A DNA stretch of 64,000 nucleotides, taken from the NCBI GenBank assembly GCA_003415625.1, contig PYIU01000003.1:186001-250000 (forward strand), given 5' to 3'. Source of the stretch: Aquanectria penicillioides (taxonomy: Eukaryota; Ascomycota; Sordariomycetes; Hypocreales; Nectriaceae). Both the position numbers and the translations under genes were made by a program. The notes beneath the pieces are model-generated. The model made no database searches, had not been told where the DNA came from, and saw only the letters and a list, made by a program, of their open reading frames with translations. Numbering within the stretch: position 1 is the first letter of the stretch; every line of letters begins with the position of its first letter. Below are positions 36,714-49,436 of this stretch, piece by piece.

Positions 36714-38466
36714 CTAGCCAGAGGAATTAATATTCTTCGCCAAAGCTCTCTGTAGTGCTGACTTTGACCTTCCTCTCACGCCACTTTTGCGTGAGGGGAG
36801 GCCGATGCCTGTCCACAGCGTCAAAGCAACCACCCAAGCCAAAGCACTGCCCCATCCGTGAGTCTTTGCAAAAGCGGGAGCGTCACTGCTCGCCATCTGG
36901 ATCTGCTGGAAGGGAATGACGACAGCCTGGCCAACCGAGACCATGAAGCCCAACACAAAGGCACGTTTCTGCTGGTCTCCCCCGCACGCTTCATTAGTCC
37001 ATCCCGCAAGGAGTGGGGTAAAGCATCCGTAGCAACCATGTAGGATAAAGCAGGCCATCCGTAGCTTGTGGGGAACATCCCAGGCCGTGAAAATAGCGTA
37101 GTTGAATATCATGAGCGCACCCACCGCAGCGCAAATAGGGCCACGGTTACCAATCTTGTCCGCAATGTAACCAGTTGAAACCATGAAGACAAAATTGACG
37201 GCACCAATACCGGTGGGGATGTTGTTGATCTCCGGGACAGAGTACAGCTTGGTTTTCTTCAGGTAGATGCTGAAGTACTGCATCACGTAGCTAGCAAAGG
37301 AGTCAGCGTTGATGAATAGAGAGGAATGAGGGAGGGAAACAACATACCTTCCGCAAGTAAGAGACCAGAAGCAATAGCCAGCAGTAAAGGCATACACCTG
37401 CCAGGAACCAAAGATTCGCTTGACGACGGTCCAGTCCATCTTCCCGGCTGGTTCACGGCCTTCTTCCTCGATTCTAGTTCTGGATCTCTCCTTCTCCCAC
37501 TCATTCAGATAGAAGGCTTGAGTGTCGTGAGGTGTATCGGGGAAGAAAAACTGGCTCAATAATTAGATTTGGCCTTCCAATGACTGCAAATTGACTTACG
37601 AATCCGTACACTACCACGGGAACGGCAAGAATGAAATCGAAAATAAACAGCCATCTCCAAGCAGACATTCCGCCTTTGCCTTGCATTCCACTGAAGAGCG
37701 CAGCCTGCAAATATCCAGAGAACATTTGACCGAGGACGCCGCTCATTACGAAAAGGCCACTCCTTCGAGATAGCTCGCTTCTGCGGTACCAAGAGCCGAG
37801 GCAGTACATGACTCCGGGCCACGCGGCCGACTCAAAAACGCCGATGAAGAAACGCAAAACATAAAACTGATAGGCATGGTCGCACTTGTAGAGGCCAAGG
37901 ACGAACAGAGACCAGGTCAAGAGACAGAAAGGGAGCCAGATACGGGGGCGAACAACGGTGATGACCAAGTTGGCAACGGTTCCGCCGATGATGGTCCCTA
38001 GGAGATATAAGCATCCAGTATGACTATCGGGTTTTAATACACCATACCTATGGAGAAATATGTGTTCATCCATGAGAGCTCATTACCTGGCCCGAAGCCA
38101 AGCTCATCGGACATGCCAGAAACATATGCATTGGAAATGTTGTTTTGATCGAGCTTCGTTCCATTAGACATGTTCAATCAACGAATTTGATGATATCCAA
38201 CTCACCTGCTTGATAAAATATGTCAAACAGCCAAAACTTAACAGGAACCAGTCAAGTTTAAAGATGAGCCGTTTCTCCTCCTTGGAGGTTCTAGGCTCAT
38301 GCCAATGAAACCATCCAGACTGCTCAATTGCGGCCGGGGGTTGGTTCGGATGAGGCTTGAGATCCAGATCCGTGGTGGATATCTTTGCATTGCTGTCTGG
38401 ACCCTTTGACTTTTGCGTGGTGAAGACCTCCGCGGGATCAGAGACGGCGGTATCGCATTGAGCCAT
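36714..38466 (-). CDS. MFS anion:cation symporter family transporter (ACS/allantoate-permease-like)
   Basis: Five exons on the minus strand give 514 residues: 38466-38206, 38153-38048, 37997-37600, 37550-37348 and 37290-36714. A hydrophilic N-terminus of about 60 residues precedes KLDWFLLSFGCLTYFIKQ, then DQNNISNAYVSGM, the signature entry of the ACS family (Dal5, Seo1, Liz1, Tna1 types). Further motifs are RFFIGVFESAAWPGVMYCLG and SWYRRSELSRRSG. The second half includes GYIADKIGNRGP and GWTNEACGGDQQKRAF. It should be a plasma-membrane proton symporter for small organic anions or vitamins; the substrate cannot be told. It is divergent from an alpha/beta hydrolase across 552 bp, which suggests the transported molecule may be that enzyme's substrate or product. 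Confidence 0.9.
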
Positions 38467-39018
38467 TCCTCCACGTGAGGGGCACTTGATGTGCTAGAAA
38501 TTCTTGAATTAGAGAGAAAGGCCCTTCAATTTGGCTCGAATGAAGAGCATAATTGGAGACAAGACGTCCGTATATGAATCTCCTGATAAACTATGTCCTG
38601 ACTCTTGCGTATCTAGAGATTCTAGCCTCCATGATGATAACGTGCTTTGTTGGGGCGAGCACGTCGAGCGTCCCCCCAGCGAACTATTTATGACGAACGA
38701 TGCTAAATGGTGATAAACCCAGTTCGAGTGACCGTCTTAGGGGCGAGTCTAACTGGACTGGGGAATTTCTCGTGTCGGTGTCGGAGCGACTCCGACGAAC
38801 GAGGAGCTGATCTGATGAGTTTGCTGCCGCCTCGACCCACACCCATCGGCCGAGGCGCGATAATCTAATCAGTGATGCGATTGAGAGAATTGTCCCGCTT
38901 CTAAAAACTGCAAGTTCGTGGTTACTAAAAGAAGCCTGATATCCAGGTCGATTGCCTAATTCCTCTTGTTGGCTTCAATTCCACTTTGGGCAATCTTGCC
39001 AATTCTGGCCTAGTCGCG
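38467..39018. promoter_or_regulatory. Divergent promoter of the ACS transporter and the alpha/beta hydrolase, with an inverted repeat
   Basis: The perfect inverted repeat GTCGGAG-CGA-CTCCGAC at 38780-38796 contains CGG-N7-CCG, the layout of a Zn2Cys6 dimer site. No gene is visible in the region. Confidence 0.55.
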
Positions 39019-40078
39019 ATGGTCCAGTTTATAAGCGTCAACGGCGCCCAGCTCGCCTATGAAGACTGCGGACCGGAAGATGCTCCGCTCATGATCACCC
39101 TACATGGCGGACGGGGGATGGGTTGGTGACAAACGCTTCAAATTTCCTTATAATCTGGTTGACCAGCATGGCAGGGGACCATAGGTCAGACTTCAAAGTC
39201 TACAAGCAACTCAGTGATCGCCTTCGAGTAGTCTCATTTGACTACCGAGGGCATGGCCGGAGCTCCCGTACGAAGCCATACACATTTAAGCAAATTGTCG
39301 ATGATATCGATGGTCTAAGAAGTCACTTTATTGGCCCCGACGCACCTGTAATAATATGCGGCGGAAGTTTTGGCGGTTTCCTCGCTCAACAATATGCCAT
39401 CGAGTACTCATCACATGTGTCGCATCTAATACTCAGAGGAACCGCGCCATCACACCATCGTAGGCTTGCTAGTATGATAGACTGGTAATAACCGCTGACT
39501 TTTTAATAGATGAAGCGGGTGCAATCAAAACGTTGGAGGCGAGGCTGCATAAGGCACCTAACTTTTCAAGGGACATGCTAGTCAACAAAGTCTTTGGGGC
39601 GTTTGAAGACGATGAAGAATTTAAATTGGTTCATTTTGCCATGATGCCTCTGTACCGACAAGATTTTGATGCTAATGGCGGACTGTCAACCTGTCGAAAC
39701 ACGGTGTATGTTGCCGAATCTCACAGTGAGTACTACATTCCCCTCTCGCACCAAACTCGGTCTGTAACGACACAATAGATGATCTTTACTCTGAAACCGA
39801 GAAGTATTTCGACTACGTTGAAAAACTGGCAGACATTACTGCCAAGACATTAGTAATCGTCGGTGACCAAGATTGGATTTGTCCACAAGGTATGCCCCTT
39901 TACGCTTGGACGCCACACATTTAAATCTAATGGAGCCGCAGAAAATTCGAAGCTCATTGCTGACAACGTTGTGAATGCCGAACTATTTGTTGTAGAAGGA
40001 GCCAACCACAGTGTTCATATTGAGAAACCGGTCATGGTGCTGAACAAGATTAGGGAATTTCTAGGGTTTCCAGTGTGA
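39019..40078 (+). CDS. Alpha/beta hydrolase fold protein
   Basis: Five exons give 283 residues: 39019-39121, 39175-39459, 39510-39725, 39779-39889 and 39942-40078. The oxyanion loop is LMITLHGGRGMGD. FDYRGHGRSS follows, and the nucleophile elbow is GGSFGGFLAQQYA (Ser of GGSFGG). The acid is probably Asp in VIVGDQDWICP and the base His in VEGANHSVHIEKP. The pattern resembles proline iminopeptidase-like and haloperoxidase-like hydrolases acting on small esters, lactones or amides; the exact substrate is unknown. There is no signal peptide, so it acts inside the cell. The 552-bp divergent spacing from the ACS transporter argues for a shared pathway. Confidence 0.88.
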
Positions 40079-40584
40079 AGGCACCCCAAAGGGCGGAGAA
40101 GAACGCTTTAATGATAGGTATTTACCTTAATAATGTAATGTGTTGTTGGATTGGAGTTTAGCGCTATCATGAATTAAGTGTTTCCAAGGCTTCGACACTG
40201 CATCCATCACTCAACTGAAGAAATCACCAAATTGGTTTGTTTGCCATCTTACCCAATCAAGAATCGTATCTAGGATGAATATGACACGTCCCTATCCATC
40301 CCGATCTCTTGGCAAACATGCAGGGATCCAACCGGTGGCTGAAGATCGAGTGGCTCATTCGAAGAACCTAACCGGACTTGGTTTATCTGATAAATGGCTC
40401 GTATTGCTGTCTTTACGCGGAAAGACTTTTCCGAATTCCTATCCTGGCTGTCTTCACAGGCCTCCAAGGCGTACAATCATGTACATAAATTCCTTTGTGC
40501 CATGTTTGTATCCTGATCATATCACTACATTCCTATCCGTTAAGGCACGCTATCATATCTGTAGACACCAGAGGGGCCATCCTT
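40079..40584. other. Intergenic region between convergent genes
   Basis: 3' flanks of the hydrolase and the GH5 gene. Nothing else is seen. Confidence 0.55.
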
Positions 40585-41987
40585 CTAGGTTTGATACCTG
40601 TCGCAAGGGCTCAGGCTATCGGCCATGCTGGCGTCCTTGGGGATAACACCAGCCGCCACAGCAGACTTGTAACACCATCGCCATTCATCAATGTCGTTGA
40701 TCCAGTTGCATTTCCAGGCCCAGAAAATCCAACCTCCAGCTCGCTCAAAGGCCTGAGCCTGAGCTGCCCAATACCTACTATACCACTCAATTTGGTCGGG
40801 GCGATTATGGATCTGGAACTGCTTGGTGCTTCTCACTGAGCTGTTGACTGAAAGTGACCACTCGCCAATGAGCAGGTTATCGGCTCCGAGGTCATCGTTG
40901 CAGGCTGCTGTGATGTACCCCTTCTTCGTGTTCGGCACCGTCTTGTCAAAGCTGTAGTATCTATGAGCGTCATAGTACGTGAAGTTGGTGCTCGTGAGGT
41001 TGGTCCTCGGGTCACCAGAACCCCAGCCTTTTCCCTGTAAATTCTCTGAGTTAGATTTGAAAACTATTGTATGTTCAGTGATATGACCAACCATGTACTG
41101 GATGTGTAAAAGATCTTGGTCCGCAACACTAAGCTTGTGCTCAGCCTTTCGAATACGGTCGTATGCCCCAGGGTAGAAGGTCTCGATCATATCGGCAGCC
41201 TCAGCCTTCCATAGGCCAGTATGAACGGGCTCATTAAGGACCTGAAGCATTCCAACGGTTGAGTAGTTGCCGTTTGTATGAATGCGCGTTGCCATCCATT
41301 CCAAGAACTTGTATGCTCGCTCGTAGTTTTCGCTAGTGTAAAATCCAGGGGCAGACACTCCCTGTATCCTCGAGTTAGCTGCTTGTCGGGAATTAAAGCG
41401 AGCCATACGTACATGTCCGGTAAATTGCTCATTTGTAGTTTGTGATCCAGGGGCACCGTGAAGATCAATAATCACATAGATGCCTGCATTCCTGCACCAG
41501 CCGACTAAGCGATCAAGATACTTCAGCCCACCCCGGGGGTAATACTCGTCACCTTGGACCAGATCTTCGCGCATCCAAAAGCCGACTGGGATGCGGACTG
41601 TGTTCAACCCGAGATTTGAAATTTCTTCAATGTCGCTTTTAGTGGTCCAAGATGCCCAGTGTTTCTGAAAAACTTCGTCCGCCTTGTCCTGGCCCAAAGA
41701 CTTGACACATGACCATTCGTCTTGAGTGCTACCACATCCCATACTTGTCCATTCGTCATCGGCCATCCATCGCTCAATGATGAATTGAGAACCAAGGTTA
41801 ACGCCGCGAAACTTGCGTGAGCCTTCAAGCCACCGAGAATTTAATTTACCGTGGCTTTCCAGTGCTATGACGGATTAGCAAATAGTACTGAGATTATCGC
41901 CAAGCAATGCGAAGTCTTACACCGTGAATCCGGCATCCAAGCCGAGGCCAGGGCCAAGAAAAAACACAAGGGCAGAGAGGCACGCAT
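40585..41987 (-). CDS. Secreted GH5-family beta-glucanase (exo-beta-1,3-glucanase-like)
   Basis: Four exons on the minus strand give 412 residues: 41987-41921, 41864-41413, 41361-41092 and 41034-40585. The N-terminus is a signal peptide (MRASLPLCFFLALASAW). The fold then opens with KFRGVNLGSQFIIERWM and LNTVRIPVGFWM, typical of the GH5 subgroup with fungal exo-1,3-beta-glucanases. The acid/base Glu is in MLQVLNEPVHTG and the nucleophile Glu in NLLIGEWSLSV. IIDLHGAPGSQ is also present. Several N-glycosylation sequons occur (NYS, NLT, NFT). The enzyme would act outside the cell on beta-glucan, either in wall remodelling or in attack on other fungi or glucans. Activity on beta-1,6 links is also possible within this group. 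Confidence 0.88.
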
Positions 41988-44261
41988 CTTTTTCGTGTTT
42001 TTTAGGAGCAAATGCTCGTAGGACAAGACACAGTTCACAACATCTCGGAAATCGATGAACAGCAACAGGAACTGAGAGGCTTAAATATGCGGAACGGATG
42101 TGCACACATTTGGAAGGTCCCGGTTTTGGGTATGCGCCCCTGCGTCATTCCAGATCTCCTGACAACTGAGTCTTGGTGCAGCTCATGATGCAGCGGAATT
42201 CGTGCGGGATGTTTCCGATCTAAGTAGTCATGGCATGGCGGAGATTGACGCCTTGGATCCCTGCAGCTGAATAGAGTTGAAACTTGCGGGGGCTCAATTG
42301 ATGGGGCGAGAGGATTTGCAACCTGGACAACCCTGACACGTCAACCGTTTAGCGCACCGTCCATCTTAACCTCAAACTTTGAGGCAGAATGAAAGGGATT
42401 GCGGCTGACGCTGCGTTGATCATAGCCTCATAATGTCATCATTGCATGGCGCATTCTGGTCTGGATGCACAATGGGCTTCTGCCATTAGTCGATCGCAGT
42501 GAACTCTGGATGCTCGCAAGCTTTGACAATTTATTAGCGTTCCTGGGTGGATCAGGAAGTCCATGAGCTCGTAGATGGAAATGTTCGTGACGGCAATCAA
42601 ACTCTTCAAACTCGCATCTTGCCTTGAATATCGGCAACATAGCAAACAGAGAGGAAAGAAAGAAAAAAAGGAAAAAGAGGTCACCGAGTGAATTTTTGGC
42701 AAATCCAACTATATTCTCAAAAGTGCAATTATTTTCCGATTTTTACTCAAGAGCCAGCAACGACTAGATCGGACGAAATACCGCAAATACATCGCCAGAC
42801 ACGTCAGATAATCTCTGTCTTGGCAAAAGACCAAAGGATGCCTCGTCTAGTTGATTGGGGGCTAGAGCCATACGGTATTGGCTGGAACTAGGAGGCAGAT
42901 GTTAGCGATAGTAGCGCATCAACAACGCGTCCCCGTCGACTACCACATGATAGGTTTGTCTTGCGTCGCATTACATTGTTTGCAAACTAGGAGTTTTAGA
43001 CCTCAAAGTTGGAAAACTTGTCTTCTTGTTCACTTCTTACTGTGAAAACGCTCAACTGCTAGAGTCTCAGAAGCCCAATCGATGTAGCACGTGGGGGGCG
43101 TTTTGCCAACTTTGAGCGTTTCGGTGAGATGTTCATCCCGCCACACAAATTCACTGTTGGTGTGTTGTGGTGTGTTGCAGCTACCCTAGACCTTGAAGCC
43201 ACCGGGCTCGGAACAGCCGACAAGCAACACGGAGGTAAGATTGAATGATTTCACGAATCTACCTGGAATTACGAGACGTCCCGGCTAATTTTAACATGAA
43301 GAAAATGTGCTGCAATCGTGTTTGGGTGAATTCGTTGTCGAGTTCTTCCTCACTAATGAGAATCGTGCGTGACCCATTTCACGTTTAACAATTATTAACG
43401 AAGCCAGTGGATGGTTGAAGATGCAATGTGTTCCCGTCATGAAAAGTGAAAAAAAAAAATAGAAAAAGAAAACCCCCACAGATCATCAAGTACTAAACGT
43501 AGTCAACGAATTAAAGACGAATTACTGAGACAAGGTGAGCTCGGTTAAATGATCTAGCTCCGAAGCAACTGTGCTAAATCATGCTCGTCAAATTTGGTAG
43601 GCAGTCTTGATTTGGAACTCGGAATTGTCATTTCTGCCGAACTGCCGCCGCCAAGATTCAGTCAATTCCCCAAACGAGCGACTATTTAGTTTCGATGAGG
43701 TTATAGCTGCATGAGAAGGTAAGCCAATTTGCACTCCTGACATCGGAGCTCCGAGCACATCCTCCAATCATTTCCAATTGGCCGGGCCGTATTGGTTGTT
43801 GGGGCTCTGCGCGGAGCGAATGATGTCGCGGGGATTGCTTTAGCTGAGTCGAGAAGCGATGTTGTGCTGAGCCGAATCCGGCCCGCTCAAGGGTGCTCAA
43901 GGGTGCTCAAGGGTCCCTTTTTCGTATGTACGAGGACCACCGGTAGGGTTTACGCATTGCCCTGCGAAGGTGATTTCCCTCGCCTTATTCAACCTCTCGG
44001 GGAATTCCACAAGGAACGCGGGCACCTGATGTCTTCCGTGATCGGATTTATTTCGTATCCCCGACAGTACCCACCATGTGCCTCTCCATGGCTTTCAACT
44101 GCAAAGATGGCGTGGGCTAATGTGGTGTCTTAGCCACTGGGAATCTTGAAATTCTGCGATGAGAGTAATAAATTGAGCTTCACGCCTCCACCGATCATGT
44201 GCCTGTTTGCCTCTCCTCCTCCATTCTTCCCCGCGGATTGCCCACCTCCAACCTAGACGGA
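41988..44261. other. Intergenic region, 2.3 kb (divergent 5' ends)
   Basis: Promoters of the GH5 gene and of the MFS gene at 44262 lie at its ends. A decamer CTCAAGGGTG is repeated three times at 43885-43914. No gene with domain support is seen. Confidence 0.55.
43885..43914. repeat. Short tandem repeat (CTCAAGGGTG x3)
   Basis: Three head-to-tail copies of a decamer lie about 350 bases before the MFS gene start; the third ends in CC. Confidence 0.8.
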
Positions 44262-45776
44262 ATGCTGCGACGTTTCCTTTCTGAGGTCGGCCTCGTGGCC
44301 TTGTATGAGTGTCCGACCGATATCAAACTGCTGTGTCTACAGCGCTTTGTCCGACTTTTCGCTTATGGCGCCTCTACGCTAAACCTGGTGGTGTTCCTAA
44401 AACTGCTCGGGATTTCCCAGCTGCACATCGGCCTTTTCATGACCTTGACCCTGGTGGGTGATGTGTGCATAAGCTTGATACTTACCTTCATTGCCGATGG
44501 AGTCGGACGCAAAGCTATCCTCGCCCTTGGCGCTTTATTGATGGTGGGAAGTGGAATCGTGTTTGCGCTGTGTAGCGGATTTTGGACATTGCTCGCCGCG
44601 GCCGTGTTGGGCGTGATTAGCCCGAGGTAATCAATCATCTATTCCGTGACGTACCTCATGGTCAAAGTAGAGGTCCTAACAACCGTCTTAGCGGTAATGA
44701 AATTGGGCCTTTCAGGGCTGTTGAAGAGAGCATTGTCGCACACCTAACCAGCAAGTCGAACCGAAGCGATATTTACGCCTGGTACAGCCTTGTAGGCTCC
44801 GCCGGAATGGCATTTGGGGTCATGACATGTGGTTGGGGGGTTCAGTATCTGACGGAGGGTCTGAATTGGACAGTCGAAGATTCCTATCGCGCCATTTTCC
44901 TTGCGTATGCTGGCCTGGGTATGCTCAAGTTTACCTTGACTATGCTCCTCAGCAAGTCTGTCGAAGCAGATACAACCCCCAAGAAGCCAACGATGGACGA
45001 CGGGGAGTCTGCTCCTCTCTTGAACCAGGCATCTGTAGCCGGAGAGTCCAGTCGCAGCGGCAGGCTGAGCAAATTGCTGCCAGAAATCAGCCGGGAGAGT
45101 CTCCCAATCATTATTCCGCTCTGCCTTTTATTTTCAATGGATGCATTTGCATCTGGCCTCGCTCCCATGTAAGTTTTAGAAAGGTCCGTTCAAATTTGTT
45201 TCATCTAACCCCAATTAGGTCCTGGGTCGCCTACTTCTTCCGCTGGAGGTACAATATTGCCGACGGGACCCTTGGATCCCTATTCTTCATAACCAGTATC
45301 ATTGCTGCAGCCTCAACGCTGGTTGCATCCTCTATCGCAAAGCGCTTTGGAAATGTCAAGGTATGTCAGCTCTCTCGCTTTCACCGATACATAAATGCTA
45401 ACGATTGGGTTCAAAGACCATGGTGTTTACCCATCTGCCCTCCGCCGTCTTCCTTGCCTTGATCCCAATGCCCAACAATCTTGCCATGTCAATGGCTTTC
45501 CTCGTACTTCGGTCATGCACCCAGTCAATGGATGTTGCCCCTCGATCAGCGTTCCTGGCGACCATTATTCTCCCACAGGAACGTACAGCTGTGATGGGAC
45601 TTATGAACGTGCTGAAGACCCTGGCTCAAAGCGTGGGCCCTAGCGTTACCGGTGCCTTGGTTAACCAGAATCTATTTTGGGTGTCGTTCCTATGTGCAGG
45701 TAGTTTGAAAGCTACCTATGACCTAGGAGTCTTGGCATTGTTCAAGAGTCACGAACACGACCGAGAGGAGGAATAA
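44262..45776 (+). CDS. MFS transporter
   Basis: Four exons give 447 residues: 44262-44626, 44692-45168, 45219-45360 and 45417-45776. The chosen ATG gives MLRRFLSEVGL; an in-frame ATG at 44199 would add 21 residues. A conserved N-terminal block (YECPTDIKLLCLQRFVRLF) precedes the first membrane segment. The motif A-like loop is FIADGVGRKAIL. A hydrophilic loop (about residues 230-275, with DDGESAPLL) separates the halves, and the later TM region includes LPQERTAVMGLMNVLKTLAQ. The family is widespread in filamentous fungi, but I cannot assign a substrate. All junctions keep phase and the gene appears intact. Confidence 0.87.
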
Positions 45777-46255
45777 GAAGAGAAGAAAAAGACCAAGGGC
45801 AACGAGACTGTTGAGGTACTAGCATAAAGGAATATAGGCCACTTGTACACAGTACCTGTCGTAGAGTACCTTACACTTTTGCTGCTATAGCGGAGTTGTC
45901 TAGGGCATGACAGGAGGTTAAGTGATTATCTTTACGTTCCATCAAAAATGGGGTGCCCAGGAACTGGGCGATTATATTGGTTGCTGCTGCATTGAAGCTA
46001 ATGCCGCATGTGGAATGAATGGCATGGGACGTGTCTCCCAAGTTTACTGAGCATAAGGCAGTGAAAGCATCGAATTATGGCAATGAAAGTCACCTGAACA
46101 AATAAAAGAAACTTTTGAAGCAGAAATGAATCAAAATGGAGTAAATATTTATCATTGATTTTCATAATTCATATTTCGTCGTGTAGGGCATCACTGTAAT
46201 AGCCCCCCGACGCGCTCCTGTGTAAGCGAAGACATCTATCGAACTGGATTGAGAT
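45777..46255. other. Intergenic region between convergent genes
   Basis: 3' flanks only. Nothing else is seen. Confidence 0.55.
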
Positions 46256-46946
46256 TTACCAACGACCAGGGCCACCGCCGCCGTGGTGACCTCCGCCATG
46301 GTGACCGCCGAAACCTCCGGGGCCATCACCTCCAGGTCCACCGTGATGTCCACCGGGGCCTCCGTGTCCACCCGGGCCGCCGCCACCATGGTGTCCTCCA
46401 GGACCTCCGGGACCTCCAAATCCGCCGGGGCCGCCGGGACCACCATGGCCCCCAGGGCCTCCGAAGCCTCCAGGACCTCCAGGACCGCCCGGACCCCGAT
46501 CACGAGGAGGCTCATCATATCCGCCGCGGCGAGGAGGCTCGTCGCGTCCTCCGCGATGACGGTCGTGTCGTCGACGGCCGCTGTCATCCTCAGAGTCGCT
46601 GCTGCTGGTGGAATCGCCGGAGTATTCTCGAGGACGGCCATCCCTGTGATGTCTCTTGTTCTTCTCGCTCTTGTATCTGTGGGGGGATGATGGTCAGCAA
46701 CACGGATCGTCAAGAGCCGGTGTAGCTGGGATTGAATAACTCACTTCTTGAACTTGTGCTCAATCACATTGGCGCCAATGGCACCAGCAGCGGCACCAGC
46801 AATACTGCCAAGAATGCCGCCTCCGGCTTTGTGGGCTGCGAAGCCAGCAGCACCGCCTCCAATAAGAGTAGCACCGAGGCCGCGCTCGCCATCCTGGCCT
46901 TGTCCGGTCGCACCAGGGTACGCTTGGGAGGTGTTGTTGTACTGAC

Positions 46947-46977
<31 letters not shown>

Positions 46978-47162
46978 AGGGTACGAGGACTGCTGGCCGT
47001 ACTGCTGTTGATAGTTATGTTCTTAGCCTTTGATCTGATGATGCTATAATCGAAGGAGGGAGAGGAAGAGGGGCAGCAAACCTGCTGGTTGTTGTAGCCC
47101 TGTTGGCCGTAACCCTGCTGGTTACCGCCCTGCTGGCCGCCGTAGTAATCTTGCGCCGACAT
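46256..47162 (-). CDS. Glycine-zipper, Gln/Gly-rich low-complexity protein
   Basis: Three exons on the minus strand give 253 residues: 47162-47082, 47004-46745 and 46676-46256. Part 1 (about residues 1-55) is a Gln/Gly/Tyr-rich, prion-like segment (repeats of QQGYGQQGYNNQQ type) with a polyQ run encoded by a CTG repeat at 46948-46977. Part 2 (about 68-110) is a glycine-zipper helix region (GLGATLIGGGAGGFAAHKAG, then GGGILGSIAGAAAGAIGAN), which could pack or insert in membrane. Part 3 is basic and Ser/Asp-rich (KYKSEKNKRHHRDG), then nearly pure Gly/Pro/His (GGPGG and GGHHGG repeats) to the stop. Function is unknown; the composition suggests condensate- or surface-forming behaviour. The long opposite-strand frames here are shadows. 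Confidence 0.8.
46948..46977 (-). repeat. CTG/CAG trinucleotide repeat encoding polyglutamine
   Basis: Ten CTG units on the plus strand encode glutamines on the minus-strand glycine-zipper gene. Confidence 0.9.
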
Positions 47163-49436
47163 TTCCGAGTGAGCCGAGCTTTGGGAATTGAGGTGACTGT
47201 GTCTGTTTGATGAGGATTGTAGAGAAGCTTGCTTGTTGATAGGGGCCAAGGAAACAAGGGCGAGAAGCGTATTGTCTTTAATACACGGCTGCTGCCCTCA
47301 TCCGAGTGTAAACTGAGCCATATGGACCACCCAGTCAGTGGCTTCTTCCCGTCATGCTGGTGGCGCAGGGTCTACACACCATTCTCCACCATCCTCCACC
47401 ATCCTCCACACCTTGGCGCCGGATACAGCGGCACTCGTCAGTGCGCGTCCAAGCAAGTGTGGCTCGGCATCTGCTGCTAATGGGGGGCTTGTTCACCGTC
47501 TGCTCGGGGTTTCGGCGTGGTTGCGGCGCTTGGCCTACGTTGCACGCCGCCCAGACCCTTGGAAATGGATTAAACGCGGGAGCCGTCTCCGCCTTTCAGC
47601 TTGGCTGTGGCTGATGCCACGCGGCTTTCATGCTGTTAGGTAACCGATCTCGCAGCTCATTGAATCGGCCGTCCCGAGTATTCCACAATGCCAAGCGATC
47701 GTTTGCTGATGATGTATGTGGTGGAATGCGTCGAATGCACAGATCCGGTCAGTGGTACATCGGATGGGACAGGACGGAATGAAATGGCCATTCCGTGAGG
47801 AGAGCCCAGTAGCGTGAAACCCGTCGTCGTAGTCAATCTGGCGATGCCCGCATGATTCTGGCAGAATTGGGGTCTTGTCCAGGCGTCTGCACTACTCGTA
47901 CGAGGATTTCTTCACTCAGCTGAGCAGGTATTATTTTGATGCTCGTTCTATGCCACACGAATACAACAGGTATTCAAGGTCCACGTATAAAGAAATTTGA
48001 TCTTGGAAATGTCACTCCTCTAGTATATCTATTTCAATTGCATTTGGGAGCCATTGGGGCACCATTCATGGTTTGATATGCCATTCCAATCATGCCAAAA
48101 GCCCGCTCCATCATCAATCATCAATGGACCCGGTAGACATAGACAAGAAACGGAAGAGAAGCTTACTACTTATGCTTATTTGAGACCAGATCACTGCCAA
48201 GCCCAAAATTCCATTCCCCGTGATGGATGTTGAACTTATTGGGAGGAGGTCGATCTGGCAAAGAGAGCAGCTTTGAGTACCCCCCAGATAGTCGTCATTT
48301 GATTAGGCAAGAGTATCAATAGTTGTAAAATAAAAATAGGAACCAGGAGGTTTGAACTACGGACGTAGCTGGACTTGTACAATAATTGAGAATGATCACA
48401 ATTCCAAGGTGATGTTATGTTCGTACAATATTTCTTGTCCTATGTTCTCGTAGCAGTCCAAGGAAGCTATGGTTTTTGCGTCCTCTGATGCTAGTGGCGA
48501 ATCTCAATAGGCAAGCAGGTGAGAAGATGCATCGGAAAGAGATGCGCCACACCATTGTAGGATGCATCGACGCGAGCCGGTGACGTTTGTGTTCTCAGTA
48601 TAAAGGGACTAATCTGTCACTTCTTTCCATTGGTTTGTGTCATTGCTACCGCATATGATTCCGACTTGTCTTCGTCCTTTATGCACCCCACTGTCCATTC
48701 GCCGCCGTACGCCGTGCCGGGACATCCGCTGGTACATCGTGCGGGGATCCAACATTCATCTCAGGACTTTTATCCCTCCCCGGGGAAATGTGATCCATCA
48801 AGCCACAACTAACCGCCCGCATGATGACACACTCCAGATATAGAGGTTTGAATATCGGAATAAGGAATCTAAGGTCAAGCCGTTTGTGTCTTTGCTGATA
48901 TCGCCAGCATCAATGTGGAGTCTTGAGAGATGCGGCGATATCCTCAAGTTGCTTCAAAGCTACTTGATTGCCTAGCCCATGAGGCTACCGTATTCATGGA
49001 CTCATTCTGACTGGAATCTCCGACGGAAACACCAACTATTTTATAAAAAAAAACCCGGTGATCTATTGTCAACCTCGGATACCCGTTTCTTTCTCAGGCG
49101 TGCTTGATGGCTACTCTACCGCGGGACCTTGTACCATACCGTGGTTTCAAGAGGTGGAGTGACAATGGAACCCAACCTATTCACGCGACTTTTCATGCCC
49201 AGAATTTTCTTTCTGTTAGTACCCGTATTCTATTTAACTGCAAATAGTCTCATAAATTGCATTTTAGAAAAAGTTCAAAATAAAACGTCGATAACAACAA
49301 TAGCGATGTGGGCCTACCCTATTTCGAGCTACTAGTCAGTTATCCGTATGGATATCCTACATATAAATCCAAGGCTTGGCGCCCGCTAACTTAGGCTTGG
49401 AATTTGACCTTTCAAATCAAGTCAGCCTCGGACACG
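47163..49436. other. Intergenic region, 2.3 kb
   Basis: 5' flanks of the glycine-zipper gene and the HET gene. No supported gene or RNA. Short open frames at 47338-47643 and 48630-48843 lack any domain. Confidence 0.55.

Noticed and set aside
38047..38087. Possible intron with a GTAATG donor after FGPG in the ACS transporter
   Set aside because: Reading through gives NELSWMNTYFSIG, the conserved ACS sequence; the true donor is GTATGG just after it.
46162..46713. Minus-strand 183-codon frame rich in Ala, Val and Glu
   Set aside because: It is out of frame with the Gly/Pro/His tail, which joins in phase to the glycine-zipper exon; the codon pattern fits the latter.
46249..46725. Plus-strand His/Arg-rich frame
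   Set aside because: Antisense shadow of the Gly-rich exon.
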